A stretch of DNA of 34,642 nucleotides from JADJPL01 sp040382095 (GCA_040382095.1 JBEIGB010000033.1:1-34642); one strand, 5' to 3'; positions 15,703 to 25,179 are shown, counted from the stretch's first letter. Notes: generated by a model not told the origin, from the letters alone. Numbers and translations are program-made.

Positions 15703-16095
15703 ATGACATTCCCCGATAATCTGCGTTATACCGAAGATCACGAGTGGATCCGGATCGCCGACGGCAATACCGCTTATGCCGGCATCACGGATTTTGCACA
15801 GGGCGAGCTCGGCGATATTGTCTTTGTCGAAGTGGACGCTGTTGGCGAAACCCTTGATAAAGGCGAAGTGTTCGGCACCGTGGAAGCTGTGAAAACAACC
15901 TCTGAAATGTTTATGCCGGTTTCGGGAAAAATCGTGGCATTTAACCCGAAAATCAGTGCAGAAGCGGAGGATCAACCCGAGCTGGTCAATAATGACCCTT
16001 ACGGAGAGGGATGGATCATTAAAATAGAGATGAGCGATCCCTCAGAATTAGAAGATTTAATGGATGCCAAAGCTTATGCCGAAAAAGTGGGATAA
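15703..16095 (+). CDS. gcvH: Glycine cleavage system H protein
   Basis: A 130-residue lipoyl carrier protein of the glycine cleavage complex. It shuttles the aminomethyl group between the P, T and L proteins in the cytoplasm. It starts MTFPDNLRYTEDHEWIR, with the family's DHEW motif. The lipoyl-lysine is K64 in FGTVEAVKTTSEMFMPVSG, and LVNNDPYGEGWIIKIE completes the fold. The length is normal. No other gcv genes are nearby. TonB follows 153 bases downstream; from memory of Bacteroidota genomes gcvH and tonB are often neighbours with a VanZ gene between them, and VanZ is absent here. Confidence 0.97.
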   Translation: MTFPDNLRYTEDHEWIRIADGNTAYAGITDFAQGELGDIVFVEVDAVGETLDKGEVFGTVEAVKTTSEMFMPVSGKIVAFNPKISAEAEDQPELVNNDPYGEGWIIKIEMSDPSELEDLMDAKAYAEKVG

Positions 16096-16248
16096 TTTTT
16101 TTAAGCTCCTCCCACCAAAAAAAGGCGTGCCAGCATCTTTCGTTTAAAGTTTATGAACCGGAAAAGCCCCTAAGTTCAGGGTACACCAAATCTAAACTTT
16201 ACTATTTAGGCGCTTACTATTTTACTCATATCGTAAAACCTTGTCAGT

Positions 16249-17160
16249 ATGGATATCGAAGTATCCGGAAATGCGCTCTTCATTGGCCTGGTTTTGCTAT
16301 TCCTGCTGGTGATCGGGGTTATCCTCTATCTCAAGCTGGATTATGCAAAAAAATCCAAGGGAGGGCTGATCACAAAGCACGCTGGCAAGCACAGTATCGA
16401 ACTCGATGGGCGGACTAAGTACCCGGAGGTGGACGCGTTCCGCCTCAGCGGGGTCTTTTTCAACTTCGGGATCGCACTGGCGCTTGGGCTTACTGTGCTG
16501 GCACTGGGTTGGACGGAATATGCCGAGCAGCTTGCAGGGGGTGACAACTTTATCCTTATCGAAGAGGATATCGAGGTTGAACCTCCGCGGACTGCAGAGC
16601 CGCCCCCGCCGCCCCCGCCCCCGCCACCTCCCGTTATCGAGGAGGTCCCTGAGGAGCTGATCGAGGAGGAGGACCAACCTGACTTTGTGGATCAATCCGG
16701 TGAAGCCAACGAAGAAGTGGTAAAGGCCCCTGAACCTGTAAAGGCTCCTCCGCCCCCACCGCCGCCGCCGCCACCACCACCAAAAGATGATGAAGAAATC
16801 TTCGTTGTGGTCGAGGACATGCCGCTGTTCCCAGGTTGCGAAAGCGAGCCGGACAAAGATGCGCGGAAGAAGTGTTCCGACCGCAAAGTGTTCGAGTTCG
16901 TCGGTAAAAACCTTAAGTACCCCGTCATCGCCCGCGAAAACGGGGTGGAAGGTACGGTAGTGGTTCAGTTCGTCGTTGATCGCGATGGTACGGTGAAGGA
17001 TGCCAGCGTCCTGCGCGATATCGGCGCAGGCTGCGGCGAGGAAGCCGTACGTGTGGTCGGCCTGATGAATCAACAGGGCCTGAAATGGACGCCCGGCAAA
17101 CAGCGCGGCCGTCCGGTGAAAGTACAGTTCCGTCTGCCTGTTCGCTTTAAGCTGCAGTAA
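16249..17160 (+). CDS. tonB: TonB-family energy transducer
   Basis: A 303-residue inner-membrane protein that transmits proton-motive energy to outer-membrane TonB-dependent receptors. It has two hydrophobic segments, about residues 8-30 and 66-88, where a classical TonB has one. A periplasm-spanning acidic/proline-rich linker follows, with two polyproline runs (about 118-128 and 167-178) separated by EEVPEELIEEEDQPD. The C-terminal TonB domain (about 212-303) contains YPVIARENGVEGTVVVQFVV and GLKWTPGKQRGRPVKVQF. FPGCES...KKCSD (195-210) is the paired-Cys segment common in Bacteroidota TonB proteins. ExbB/ExbD are not in the window. A strong bidirectional terminator follows 22 bases after the stop. 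Confidence 0.92.
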   Translation: MDIEVSGNALFIGLVLLFLLVIGVILYLKLDYAKKSKGGLITKHAGKHSIELDGRTKYPEVDAFRLSGVFFNFGIALALGLTVLALGWTEYAEQLAGGDNFILIEEDIEVEPPRTAEPPPPPPPPPPPVIEEVPEELIEEEDQPDFVDQSGEANEEVVKAPEPVKAPPPPPPPPPPPPKDDEEIFVVVEDMPLFPGCESEPDKDARKKCSDRKVFEFVGKNLKYPVIARENGVEGTVVVQFVVDRDGTVKDASVLRDIGAGCGEEAVRVVGLMNQQGLKWTPGKQRGRPVKVQFRLPVRFKLQ

Positions 17161-17181
17161 AAACGGTCCGGGAAACACACC

Positions 17182-17233
17182 AAAAAACGAGGCTGTCCTG
17201 AAAGGTGACTTTCAGGACAGCCTCGTTTTTTTT
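17182..17233. terminator. Bidirectional terminator between tonB and the CotH gene
   Basis: A perfect stem of over 20 bp (17182-17204 with 17209-17231), containing CGAGGCTGTCCTGAAAG, closes on the loop GTGA. A T run of eight ends it on the plus strand and the A6 tract at 17182-17187 gives a T run on the minus strand. It sits between convergent genes and can serve both. Confidence 0.9.
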
Positions 17234-17267
17234 AAATGAGGCTGTTTTACCGTTATGTGAAAAGAGT

Positions 17268-17310
17268 GGGGGTGTTTAAAAATATGCTTTGGCGGCGAAA
17301 CCCACCAAAG
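17268..17310. repeat. Degenerate composite palindrome remnant G
   Basis: A decayed left end, GGGGGTGTTTAAAAATA (17268-17284), is followed by hairpin CTTTGGCGG...CCCACCAAAG (17287-17310). The C/A mismatch sits at the same stem position as in copies B and D. No central hairpin or clear right end remains. Confidence 0.5.
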
Positions 17311-17347
17311 AAAAGCCTTTTTTCGTCCACACTGCCCTGCTACGGAT

Positions 17348-19417
17348 CTATTCTTTAATCACCTTTTGCATAACTTTACTTCCATCTTCGAGGGTGATTT
17401 CCAGTAAGTATAAATTTGCAGGCAAGCCGGAGAGGTCAACGCGCACTTCGCGCGACCTGCCGGCGTTTTGGTGCAGCAGTGCCCTGCCCGGTAAATCCGA
17501 AAGGGAGAAGGTTAAAATCGCTTTGTCTTCGCTGGTAATAGTGATTTCCGAAGTAGCGGGGTTGGGATAAATGCGCAGAAGGTTCGGAGAATTGGGCGAG
17601 CTGATATTCGTAGTAAACTGGCTGGACAATACCCAATTAGCAGCCAGGCTGTTATCGGCATTCAGATCGGGGAGTTGCAAAAAAGGACCTTTTCCATCTG
17701 CTTCAACCGGCCAGGGCGCAGCATCGGAATAAGTGACTTCATCAATCGTATTGCCGAAAGCATCGGCCAGGACCAGCTTTTGTGCTTTATTAGACAAATT
17801 TCGGGTGTACTGGTCGAAAGGGGCGATGCCGTAAAATTTTAAAAAGGCATTGGCATTGGATGCCAGGATTAATTTCCCCTGGGGAAGGAGTTTGGCATTG
17901 TTGGGAAACCGATAGGTCAGGCCGAGCTCCCGGAAGTAAAATCCGCTGAGGTCAATGGATGTGTTGCCGGGGTTGGAGATTTCGATAAACTCGAGGTCGT
18001 CGCTGATATAACCTGCCGGGGCCAGTGGATGGTAGTGAATTTTGGAAATGACGGCCCGGGGTAGTACGGGATTGGCACAAGCCTGAAAATCACGCAGGTT
18101 GGTATTGAGCCATACTATCCTGGCCTGTAGCCATTGTTTGATTTTCTGGATGTGGTTGGCATGGTTGCCAATACTTCCCCAGCGCTGATCTTCCCGCTGT
18201 ACGGCTTCGGCAATCAGGGCAGCAGCCTCGTCTATTTTTCGGGCGATCACGTTATAGTTTAGAGGTTGCCCTTCTGCGCTCGACTGGTTCCAGCGCCTGG
18301 CCAGGTAGCATTTGAAAGCAGGACGTTGGAAAAGGTCGCGCCAGAAGGTAGAGCCTGTGTTATCGCCATTGGCAAATTGCCAGGTATTGGTGTGGCTCCT
18401 GTCGTAGCCCCAGAAAATAAGGTCGTTGCCAAAAGTGAGGTTGAAATCCCAAATGGGGCCGGCGCGGAGTTTTCCATTCCGGTCTTTATGGAAAAAGGTG
18501 CTGAACTGGTAGGCGTCCACATTTGCGCTAAGCTCGTTGACGAGGATAAAATCCACGAAACTCGGTACGTCTATCAGGGAGGGGTAGCCACTGAAAATAG
18601 ATTCGTCTTTTGTGGCCAGTACATTGGTGAGGGTTTGGAATTGGTTTTGGATGTAAGCGTGTTGCTGGGGGGTAATATCTTCGGGATCAGGTGAATCATG
18701 GATATAAGTAACAGGAACGCTTGAATATGATGGAGTTATCCAGGCAACGGGGTCACCTCCGGTGGTTTTGTCCGCTTTGGTAATATATCCGCCGCTGACG
18801 TTCGGGAGGGTGTTGTCCGTAGGGCTCATTTTGAGGATGTTGACCCTTTCCTGGTCAATTTTTAATTTTTCCATAAAAAGGTACAGCCCTTTATAATCCC
18901 CGTTTACAATCACCTCACAGTATCGTAGCCTTGAGGCATAATTGCCGAGATCCCTGGATAGCTCATGTGAAATGAAATCGCGCACGAGGGAGGGGTCAAA
19001 AGCCAGGGCGTTAAGGACCCAATCGTTCTCCCGGGGCATACCTAGTATGGCGACATTGTTATTGGAGGCATTATCTTCTTTGAGGGTTGTCAGGCCGTAT
19101 GATTTTTTTGGAAGGACCTGGGAGGTGGAGCCTCTGATTTCAACTCCAATGCGGCCATTATATTGAAGGTATGCCGGATTATTTTGATCCGCGAGCATAT
19201 TTCGCGATCCGTCCGGACGGAAAATCACCTTCATTGACCCAGGCACCTTTGGTTCATCGGGGATGACCCGTGGAAGCCCTGTGAGGGGGTCGGTATCGGT
19301 CTGGATAATAACGATAGGCAGATTACTGCCGGAAAAGGACTGGGCGGCAGCTTCTATCGGCAGGATGCCGCTTACAGTGAGCAGAAAGCATATAAACAGA
19401 TGGATGTAGCGGTGCAT
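17348..19417 (-). CDS. Secreted CotH-kinase/lamin-tail protein with T9SS sorting domain
   Basis: 689 residues from ATG 19417. The frame is open to 19660, but the signal peptide starts here (MHRYIHLFICFLLTVSGILP...AAAQS). Domains: a CotH kinase-like region at about 95-440, with RGSTSQVLPKKSYGL, LFMEKLKIDQERVNILK and GPIWDFNLTFGND; a lamin-tail domain at about 450-570 (EFIEISNPGNTSIDLSGFYF); and a type A type IX secretion sorting domain at about 612-689 (LRIYPNPATSEITI ... LYLLEITLEDGSKVMQKVI). It should be exported by T9SS to the surface or medium. CotH proteins are atypical protein kinases in spore coats; in Bacteroidota the substrate is unknown. It lies 100 bases downstream of the nuclease gene on the same strand and ends at the bidirectional terminator. 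Confidence 0.9.
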   Translation of the reverse strand: MHRYIHLFICFLLTVSGILPIEAAAQSFSGSNLPIVIIQTDTDPLTGLPRVIPDEPKVPGSMKVIFRPDGSRNMLADQNNPAYLQYNGRIGVEIRGSTSQVLPKKSYGLTTLKEDNASNNNVAILGMPRENDWVLNALAFDPSLVRDFISHELSRDLGNYASRLRYCEVIVNGDYKGLYLFMEKLKIDQERVNILKMSPTDNTLPNVSGGYITKADKTTGGDPVAWITPSYSSVPVTYIHDSPDPEDITPQQHAYIQNQFQTLTNVLATKDESIFSGYPSLIDVPSFVDFILVNELSANVDAYQFSTFFHKDRNGKLRAGPIWDFNLTFGNDLIFWGYDRSHTNTWQFANGDNTGSTFWRDLFQRPAFKCYLARRWNQSSAEGQPLNYNVIARKIDEAAALIAEAVQREDQRWGSIGNHANHIQKIKQWLQARIVWLNTNLRDFQACANPVLPRAVISKIHYHPLAPAGYISDDLEFIEISNPGNTSIDLSGFYFRELGLTYRFPNNAKLLPQGKLILASNANAFLKFYGIAPFDQYTRNLSNKAQKLVLADAFGNTIDEVTYSDAAPWPVEADGKGPFLQLPDLNADNSLAANWVLSSQFTTNISSPNSPNLLRIYPNPATSEITITSEDKAILTFSLSDLPGRALLHQNAGRSREVRVDLSGLPANLYLLEITLEDGSKVMQKVIKE

Positions 19418-19517
19418 CGTATTTTTGAAAGTAATTTTAATAATAGCGTACAATAAGCAATAAGAAATAAGAGTGCCCGCTTTTATATCCAGGAGTATGC
19501 CAGAAATAAATGGGCAT

Positions 19518-20372
19518 TTAGTTGATCGGCCCGGTATCTTTTTTGGATTCAAGGGCATTTTGGATGGCTGTGGGTAGTGCAGAAAGCAAGTCCAGTTGTG
19601 TTTCCGATTCGATATCGTCCACAGTTGTACGGAAATCTGACCAGTGCAACCCACTGACATCCTGCCGGTTGATGATATTTACGGCGATGACGCGGGAAGA
19701 AGTGGACACCCGCCTGAGGTCATCTTCTCCTGTGGGTAGAACGACGACGACTTTCCAGATATATTTTGGAACGGTGATGTTTCCATTGGCCAGTTTTTCC
19801 CGGTAGCCTCCCGAGCCGATACCGCCGAAGCCATAATTACCCATGATGATATAGAGTTCGTTGCCTTCGCGTACCAATTTACGGCAATAGGACTCCAATT
19901 GTGCCCAGGGACCCTGGTTGTGGCTGGGCGCCTGGGGGATGATATTGGTCATGATAAATGTTTGGCTGTTATCTTCGGCAGTGATGGTACGATCGCCGGA
20001 AGGGCACTGGTGGCCGCGGTCAAAGCCAGAATTGGTATAGTCTGAGGATACGACGCGGTACCATCCTGCAGGCAGGCTTTCATCGGGGCGGAAATTGTCC
20101 TGGCGGTCAACTTCACCGAGCCATTCTTTACCCAGGTACCAACTGGCCCAGTTGGCTGTACCCCTGCTGCGGCTATAGGCGAGGGCATATTGTAGGCGTG
20201 TGATGAGGTAGTTTTCTGGTTGATTAATATCTGGCTTCGCATTGCTGGGATTGCCCATCAACAAGTTGCTTGCGCCGAGGTAGGTGGTTTCGGGTGTTTC
20301 GGTTTCTTCTTTTTGGCAGGAGGAAAGGGCCAGGAAAACACAAAAAGCAGCGGTGAGGTAACGGGTGTGCAT
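19518..20372 (-). CDS. DNA/RNA non-specific endonuclease (NUC1 family), lipoprotein
   Basis: 284 residues from ATG 20372. A longer frame exists upstream, but this ATG gives a clear lipoprotein signal with lipobox LALSSC (Cys19), so the enzyme is probably lipid-anchored in the envelope. The beta-beta-alpha metal nuclease core is visible: GFDRGHQCPSGDRT with the DRGH motif at 118-121 (general-base His121), then MTNIIPQAPSHNQGPWAQLE, where Asn152 is the magnesium ligand and Glu160 follows at the usual distance. The family cleaves both DNA and RNA. No immunity protein is seen next to it, which fits an exported scavenging or defence enzyme. It precedes the CotH gene on the same strand. Confidence 0.9.
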   Translation of the reverse strand: MHTRYLTAAFCVFLALSSCQKEETETPETTYLGASNLLMGNPSNAKPDINQPENYLITRLQYALAYSRSRGTANWASWYLGKEWLGEVDRQDNFRPDESLPAGWYRVVSSDYTNSGFDRGHQCPSGDRTITAEDNSQTFIMTNIIPQAPSHNQGPWAQLESYCRKLVREGNELYIIMGNYGFGGIGSGGYREKLANGNITVPKYIWKVVVVLPTGEDDLRRVSTSSRVIAVNIINRQDVSGLHWSDFRTTVDDIESETQLDLLSALPTAIQNALESKKDTGPIN

Positions 20373-20470
20373 GGGTAAATTTTTCCGAAAATTACCTACT
20401 TTAGATGGTATTGGGCAGGCGTATCGCACAAAAATTTTGAAAATGGCAAAATAAGGGTTTCAACGGGTTG

Positions 20471-21166
20471 TTAAACTTCGTGCAACTTTCTGATTTCGTA
20501 CACATTGATTTTAAAAGTATGCCCATTGTGCGGTTCTTCGTAGCAAAAAGACCGGACTTCAAATCCTTCTCCGGGAAGGATGTGGCCGAAAAATTCAGGG
20601 GCGCTACTTCTGCAGGGGTCTGCGGCCAGGATAAGGCCATGGCTCTGACAAAGGGTATGGAAAGCCCTGGGCAGAAAAGGGAATGCGCGTTTTTCGTATG
20701 CGACATCGGCCGCGAGGAGGAGCTGGGCGGCCATAGAAGGGTCGGGGCTACGCCAGTCGAGAATTTCGAACCGGGCTGGATGCCCAAGGTTATGGGCCCA
20801 GTTCAGCCGGGCGAACTCCAGTGCCTCGGGCAGATAATCGGATAGGGTGACTTCGCCACCGAGCATGCCGGCTACGACGCCAGCCAGTCCGAGCCCGCAG
20901 CCAATTTCCAGGACGGAGGTATCCGGCCTGACGAGTTTATTTCGGATCAAATGGCGGCTTAGGACAATAGCAGCGGGCCAGAGCTCTGCCCAGTAAGGGA
21001 TACGCTCATCGCGGACATCTTCGTGATCGCTGCCCTTGGCGAGGAGGCGTTCCAAAAGCTCGTCGAGGTTATCTACAGCAGAAAGGTGCACTTGTAAATG
21101 TTCAATTTGCAGGTGCAGGGGGCGTAGTTTAAATCCACCGTTGGATAGATTGGGAAGGTCGTTCAT
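20471..21166 (-). CDS. SAM-dependent methyltransferase, NNT1/EFM7 (COG3897)-like
   Basis: A 231-residue class I methyltransferase. SAM-binding motif I is EIGCGLGLAG (87-96), followed by GGEVTLSDYLPEALEFAR (motif II acidic residue). IPYWAELWPAA (56-66) just before it is characteristic of the family that includes protein-lysine and N-terminal methylases (METTL21/EFM7, Methyltransf_16). Yeast NNT1 was first named a nicotinamide methyltransferase, and a PnuC gene is two genes upstream, but a nicotinamide substrate cannot be inferred from this alone. Its ATG overlaps the TGA of the large cyclase by four bases, so the two are probably translationally coupled, and it ends the PnuC-cyclase-methyltransferase block. 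Confidence 0.8.
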   Translation of the reverse strand: MNDLPNLSNGGFKLRPLHLQIEHLQVHLSAVDNLDELLERLLAKGSDHEDVRDERIPYWAELWPAAIVLSRHLIRNKLVRPDTSVLEIGCGLGLAGVVAGMLGGEVTLSDYLPEALEFARLNWAHNLGHPARFEILDWRSPDPSMAAQLLLAADVAYEKRAFPFLPRAFHTLCQSHGLILAADPCRSSAPEFFGHILPGEGFEVRSFCYEEPHNGHTFKINVYEIRKLHEV

Positions 21167-24100
21167 ATTGTCAGTGCTTCGAGGCGTACTTTATACAGGT
21201 ACCGGGGTGTCAATTGATAGAGTTTGGAATAGCTTTCCCGGGCTTTGAGGGCATATTCCCGATGATGGGGGTTCAGGCTGGCCAGTTCAAAGAAAACAGC
21301 GGCCTCCTGACCGGGGCTGAGCGGGTTCCCGAGCAGGTTTTCAAGGATATTTTTTGCGGTGGCCGTCCTTTGCTGTGCGGAGTGTACCCGGGCTTCAAGG
21401 ATACGTACCTCAAAGCTAAGGTCGGGGTTGCCGACGGTATCGGCGATGCTCAGGACTTCTTTTACGGTGGCTTCGAGCGCCGCATGATTGCCGGTTTCGA
21501 GGAGTACGGCCCCTTTTTCGGCCAGGCTAAGGCCGAGGAGGAGCGGTTGGCCAATTTGGCGGGTCAGGGCAATGGCGCGGTCGTAGAAGTGCAGAGCGCG
21601 TCCGTGATCTTTGAGGTTGAAGAAAATATCCCCTAAGGTGTTCAGGGCTTTGGCAGAGCCTTTCAAGTAGCCCATTTCTTCGCAGAGCATCAGGTCTTTT
21701 TGGAGGTATTCTATAGCGCGGTGGAATTCCCCCTGGACGTTGAGGAGCTGTCCGATAAGGCCGAGCGTGATGGCGATGCCTTGTTTGTCTCCGAGGGATT
21801 CGCAGAGATCGAGGTCTTTGCGGTAGTGGTCCATAGCTTGCCGGTAGTCGCCCTGGCGTTCATAGATTTCGCCGATATTACCGAGGGCTACTGCGGTGAG
21901 CTGCTTGTTACCGAGCTCATTACTGAGATCGAGCCCTTGCTGGAAATGTTGGAGTGCAAGGGCGTGGTCCCCTTTTTCCAATAAAACGATTCCGAGGTGC
22001 ACGAACATAACGCACATGCCTTGCCGGTCATTATTGTACTGGCAGAAAGCGAGGTATTCCTGCTGACAACTGATCGCTGCGGCGTAGTTGCCCTGGTTCA
22101 TATAGTTGAGACCAAGATTGGCGACAAACTGGGCATCGAGCCGGTAGCCCGGGAGGTTGCGTGCGATTTCAATACACCTGAGAAGGTATTGTTCGGACAT
22201 TTCGTATTGACCCTGACGGAAGAAGAGGTTGCCTAAATGGCCAAGGGCTTCGGCAATCCCAATGCCTTGTTCAAGTGACTCAAACGCTTGAAGGGCTTTT
22301 CTGAAAAGGCCGGCGGCTTCAAAGTAATCCCCCTTGAGCATACGTAAGCGACCATAAGCATTCTTTGCCTGGGCCGCAAGAAGTGTATTTCGGATTTTTG
22401 TGGCGAGTGCAAGGGCTTCCTGGCAGGTTTTGGCACATTGCTCCCAATCGCCGAGGTTTTCAAGTATTTTTGCTTTTTTGAGGAGGATTTCGACCCGCCT
22501 TTCCCGGTTGGCAGATTTGACTTGCAGGGAGAGAAATTTGTCAAAATACATCAGTGCCTGGCGGTTTTCGTATTGTGACAAGGCGTAATCTCCGGCTTTT
22601 TGCAAATATTCAATGGTTTTTTCGGTAATTCCTGCTTGTCCGTAGTGAAATGCCAGATCGAAAAAGCGGTCTTCGAGCCGGTCGTGATAAAGCCGTTCGA
22701 TGGTCTCGGCAATCAGCCGGTGCAGGTGCTGAAGCCTGGTTTTGACCTGCATACCGTATGCGGCCTCGCGTAGTAAGGCATGGCTGAATATATATTTCAA
22801 GGCGCCGACCGGCTTCCATATCTGGCCTTTTTCGACGGTAGCGATTTGCTGCTCCAACAAGCTTCTGGCATTTTCTTTTTCGTGTAAAAATTCTTCGTAG
22901 GACAACATGAGTTCTTCCAATACGGGGAGTTCAAACTCCCTTCCGATTACAGCGGCGGCTTTTACAGTTTCTTTGGCGAGACCCGACAGGCGGTCTATCC
23001 GGGCCGTAAGGATGGTGTAGATAGAATTGGAGAGTTCTATCGCCGGGTCGCGGAGCGTCCAGGCTTCTTCCTGGCGCAACAAAAGGTGCTGTTCTTCAAA
23101 ATATTCGAGTAATTGTTCGATGTAAAAGGGGTTGCTGTTGGAATAACGGAGTAAGGTTTCGAATAAGTCGTCGGAGATTTTACCTCCCAGGCGGTTTTCT
23201 GCGAGTGCCCTGACCTGGGGTCTGTCCAGGGTACTGAGCTGAATTTCGAGGTAGGGCAGTCCAGGGGATTTTTCGTGTAGCTTTTCGAAAAATGCAGGTT
23301 TTGCGCCCTCGTCACCAAAGCGGGAAGTAAGCAGGATGAGCAGGGGGAATTGATGGGCACGGCGCAGAAGGGCAAAAATCAAATCGCAGGAATGTTCGTC
23401 AAGGCCATGGGCATCCTCAATATGGACGACGAGCGGACAGAGCGCGGCTTCGCAGCACAACAAATTGACGATGGCCTGTATGGCATTTTCATAGCGCCCG
23501 CGCGCGTCGAGGCGTTCCCAGAGGGTGTCGGGGTAGAAAAGGCCAAGCAGAGCTGAAAGAACGGACTGGGTGCGCCGGAGTTCTTCAAGGAGCCGGGTTG
23601 TACCGGGTGTTGAAAGCCGTTCGGAAAGTTGCTGGAAACGTTGTTCAAATGCCGCCAGGTTTTGTTTGGTGGATGTTTCGGTGTTTTGGTTAAAATAATT
23701 TTTCAGAAAAAAAATGAAAGGATTAAGTGGTTTGCGCAGGATTTGTTCGGCAGGGCAATACGCCCATTCTACTTTTCCCGGAATGGCGATACGGTAGCGC
23801 GCCTCGCCGGCGAGGCGGCTTTTCCCAATCCCAGCTTCTCCAAAGATACAAGCCAGTCCCGCAGGCTGTGATGTGTGGAGTGGATTTGAAAAATGCAGGA
23901 TTTGCGAAAGCTCTGCCGTCCTGCCGATCATTTGTCCGCTGAACCCATCGGTGTGTTGCCCGAGGCGGCCGGATAGGCAGTAGGTGGGGATTGCCTGTCC
24001 CATCCCTTTGTATTGGATGTTCCCGCGGTATTGGAAATGGAACAAACGGCTCTTGTGCAGGGAAGGTCCTACCAGTATTTCACCCCATTGCGCAGAAGTC

Positions 24101-25176
24101 ATCAGGCGGGCCGCAAGGTTTACACTGGTGCCGACAAGCGCATACTGGCAGCGTTCTTTGCCACCGACGATCCCGGCGTAGGCAATACCTTCTGTGATGC
24201 CCGTTTTTAGCCGAATTGGCGATTCTCCCAGCAAAACGGAAGCTTTTTCTTGCAGGGAATAGGCAAACTCAAGGGCTCTTTCCCCATTGTTTTCAAAAGA
24301 AACAGGGGCGCCGAAAAAACAAACGAGCACAGACCCTTTCTCGCCGAAATCTACTTCCTTCAGATAGCCGGAAAAACTGCGGATTTGAGCTGCGGCAAAT
24401 TCAATGAAACGGTTTAGGGCACGATGGTCGGTGATTTCTTCGAATGCGATGAATAAGGAAACGACCGTCCGGAATTCCCCGCTTTTTTGGGCATAGTCGA
24501 GGGATTCCGGCAGGAAGCTCATTACGATTTCCTTATGTAGCCTGGGCAAACGGGATTTTGGCCCGGCAGGCTCATTAGACGCCATCGGTAAAGCTACTGA
24601 AAAATACCCTTGTTCGATTTCATCAAAGCTTAACCCCGAGCCGGAGAATTCGGAGCGAAAAGACGCATCCGTGATGACCGGGGCATTAGGGTTCTTGGCT
24701 TTTGCCTGACATAATGCGCTTTGGGCAATTGGCTTACCCCTGAAATAATACGTGTATTGCTCCTGGCCGACGATACCCCAGGTTATCTCGCCAAACGAAA
24801 GGCCGATTTTTAACCCGATGGCAGGCCCTTTGGGTAAGGGTTGGCGACGATGGAAGGAGCTTATTGCAAAAGCAGCCATGTCCAGCACCTCGCTCCCTGA
24901 ATTTTTGCCAGGGAATATGGCCAGAAAAGCATCGCCCGCAAAATGGGGGATCAGCCCGCCCCGGGCATATACGGCTTTTACCAGCGGGCCGAAGGTGTCG
25001 TTGAGGAGCTGTGATAACTCCTCTGCGCCACTGCTTCCTTTGGCCATCAGGGCATCGGCAAGTGCGGTGAACCCCGATAAGTCCACGTACATCGCATAGC
25101 CCGAAAGGATACCCTGCCATTTCCGCGCAAGCATTTGTTGATGGATGAAATGGGGGATCAGTGCTTTCATATCCAC
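21163..25176 (-). CDS. Soluble-adenylyl-cyclase-like protein: two cyclase domains, ATPase, TPR array
   Basis: A 1337-residue cytoplasmic protein. Cyclase domain C1 (about 25-185) has both metal-binding aspartates (D32 in VDLSGFT, D82 in HFAGDAFLAIF) but lacks the NxxAR motif. C2 (about 235-400) lacks the aspartates but keeps the K280 position (FGEKGSVLVCFFG) and VNLAAR (N353, R357). Together they form one catalytic site, as in mammalian soluble adenylyl cyclase. The position of the sAC bicarbonate lysine (K95) is His78 here. An AAA/NACHT-like ATPase follows (Walker A GEAGIGKS 446-453, Walker B VVHIEDAH near 583-590), then many TPR repeats from about 860 to 1300. The start is GTG 25176; ATG 25170 is a good alternative. 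PnuC lies 3 bases upstream and the methyltransferase overlaps the end. The product is probably cAMP (inference). Confidence 0.88.
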   Translation of the reverse strand: MDMKALIPHFIHQQMLARKWQGILSGYAMYVDLSGFTALADALMAKGSSGAEELSQLLNDTFGPLVKAVYARGGLIPHFAGDAFLAIFPGKNSGSEVLDMAAFAISSFHRRQPLPKGPAIGLKIGLSFGEITWGIVGQEQYTYYFRGKPIAQSALCQAKAKNPNAPVITDASFRSEFSGSGLSFDEIEQGYFSVALPMASNEPAGPKSRLPRLHKEIVMSFLPESLDYAQKSGEFRTVVSLFIAFEEITDHRALNRFIEFAAAQIRSFSGYLKEVDFGEKGSVLVCFFGAPVSFENNGERALEFAYSLQEKASVLLGESPIRLKTGITEGIAYAGIVGGKERCQYALVGTSVNLAARLMTSAQWGEILVGPSLHKSRLFHFQYRGNIQYKGMGQAIPTYCLSGRLGQHTDGFSGQMIGRTAELSQILHFSNPLHTSQPAGLACIFGEAGIGKSRLAGEARYRIAIPGKVEWAYCPAEQILRKPLNPFIFFLKNYFNQNTETSTKQNLAAFEQRFQQLSERLSTPGTTRLLEELRRTQSVLSALLGLFYPDTLWERLDARGRYENAIQAIVNLLCCEAALCPLVVHIEDAHGLDEHSCDLIFALLRRAHQFPLLILLTSRFGDEGAKPAFFEKLHEKSPGLPYLEIQLSTLDRPQVRALAENRLGGKISDDLFETLLRYSNSNPFYIEQLLEYFEEQHLLLRQEEAWTLRDPAIELSNSIYTILTARIDRLSGLAKETVKAAAVIGREFELPVLEELMLSYEEFLHEKENARSLLEQQIATVEKGQIWKPVGALKYIFSHALLREAAYGMQVKTRLQHLHRLIAETIERLYHDRLEDRFFDLAFHYGQAGITEKTIEYLQKAGDYALSQYENRQALMYFDKFLSLQVKSANRERRVEILLKKAKILENLGDWEQCAKTCQEALALATKIRNTLLAAQAKNAYGRLRMLKGDYFEAAGLFRKALQAFESLEQGIGIAEALGHLGNLFFRQGQYEMSEQYLLRCIEIARNLPGYRLDAQFVANLGLNYMNQGNYAAAISCQQEYLAFCQYNNDRQGMCVMFVHLGIVLLEKGDHALALQHFQQGLDLSNELGNKQLTAVALGNIGEIYERQGDYRQAMDHYRKDLDLCESLGDKQGIAITLGLIGQLLNVQGEFHRAIEYLQKDLMLCEEMGYLKGSAKALNTLGDIFFNLKDHGRALHFYDRAIALTRQIGQPLLLGLSLAEKGAVLLETGNHAALEATVKEVLSIADTVGNPDLSFEVRILEARVHSAQQRTATAKNILENLLGNPLSPGQEAAVFFELASLNPHHREYALKARESYSKLYQLTPRYLYKVRLEALTI

Positions 25177-25179
25177 TGC

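Noticed and set aside
16297..17178. 293-codon minus-strand frame with tryptophan/arginine runs
   Set aside because: It is the complement of the TonB polyproline regions; the low-complexity runs are a shadow of CCN codons.
20471..21166. Nicotinamide N-methyltransferase acting with PnuC
   Set aside because: The family also covers protein methylases and the motifs do not reveal the acceptor; linkage alone is not enough for a substrate call.
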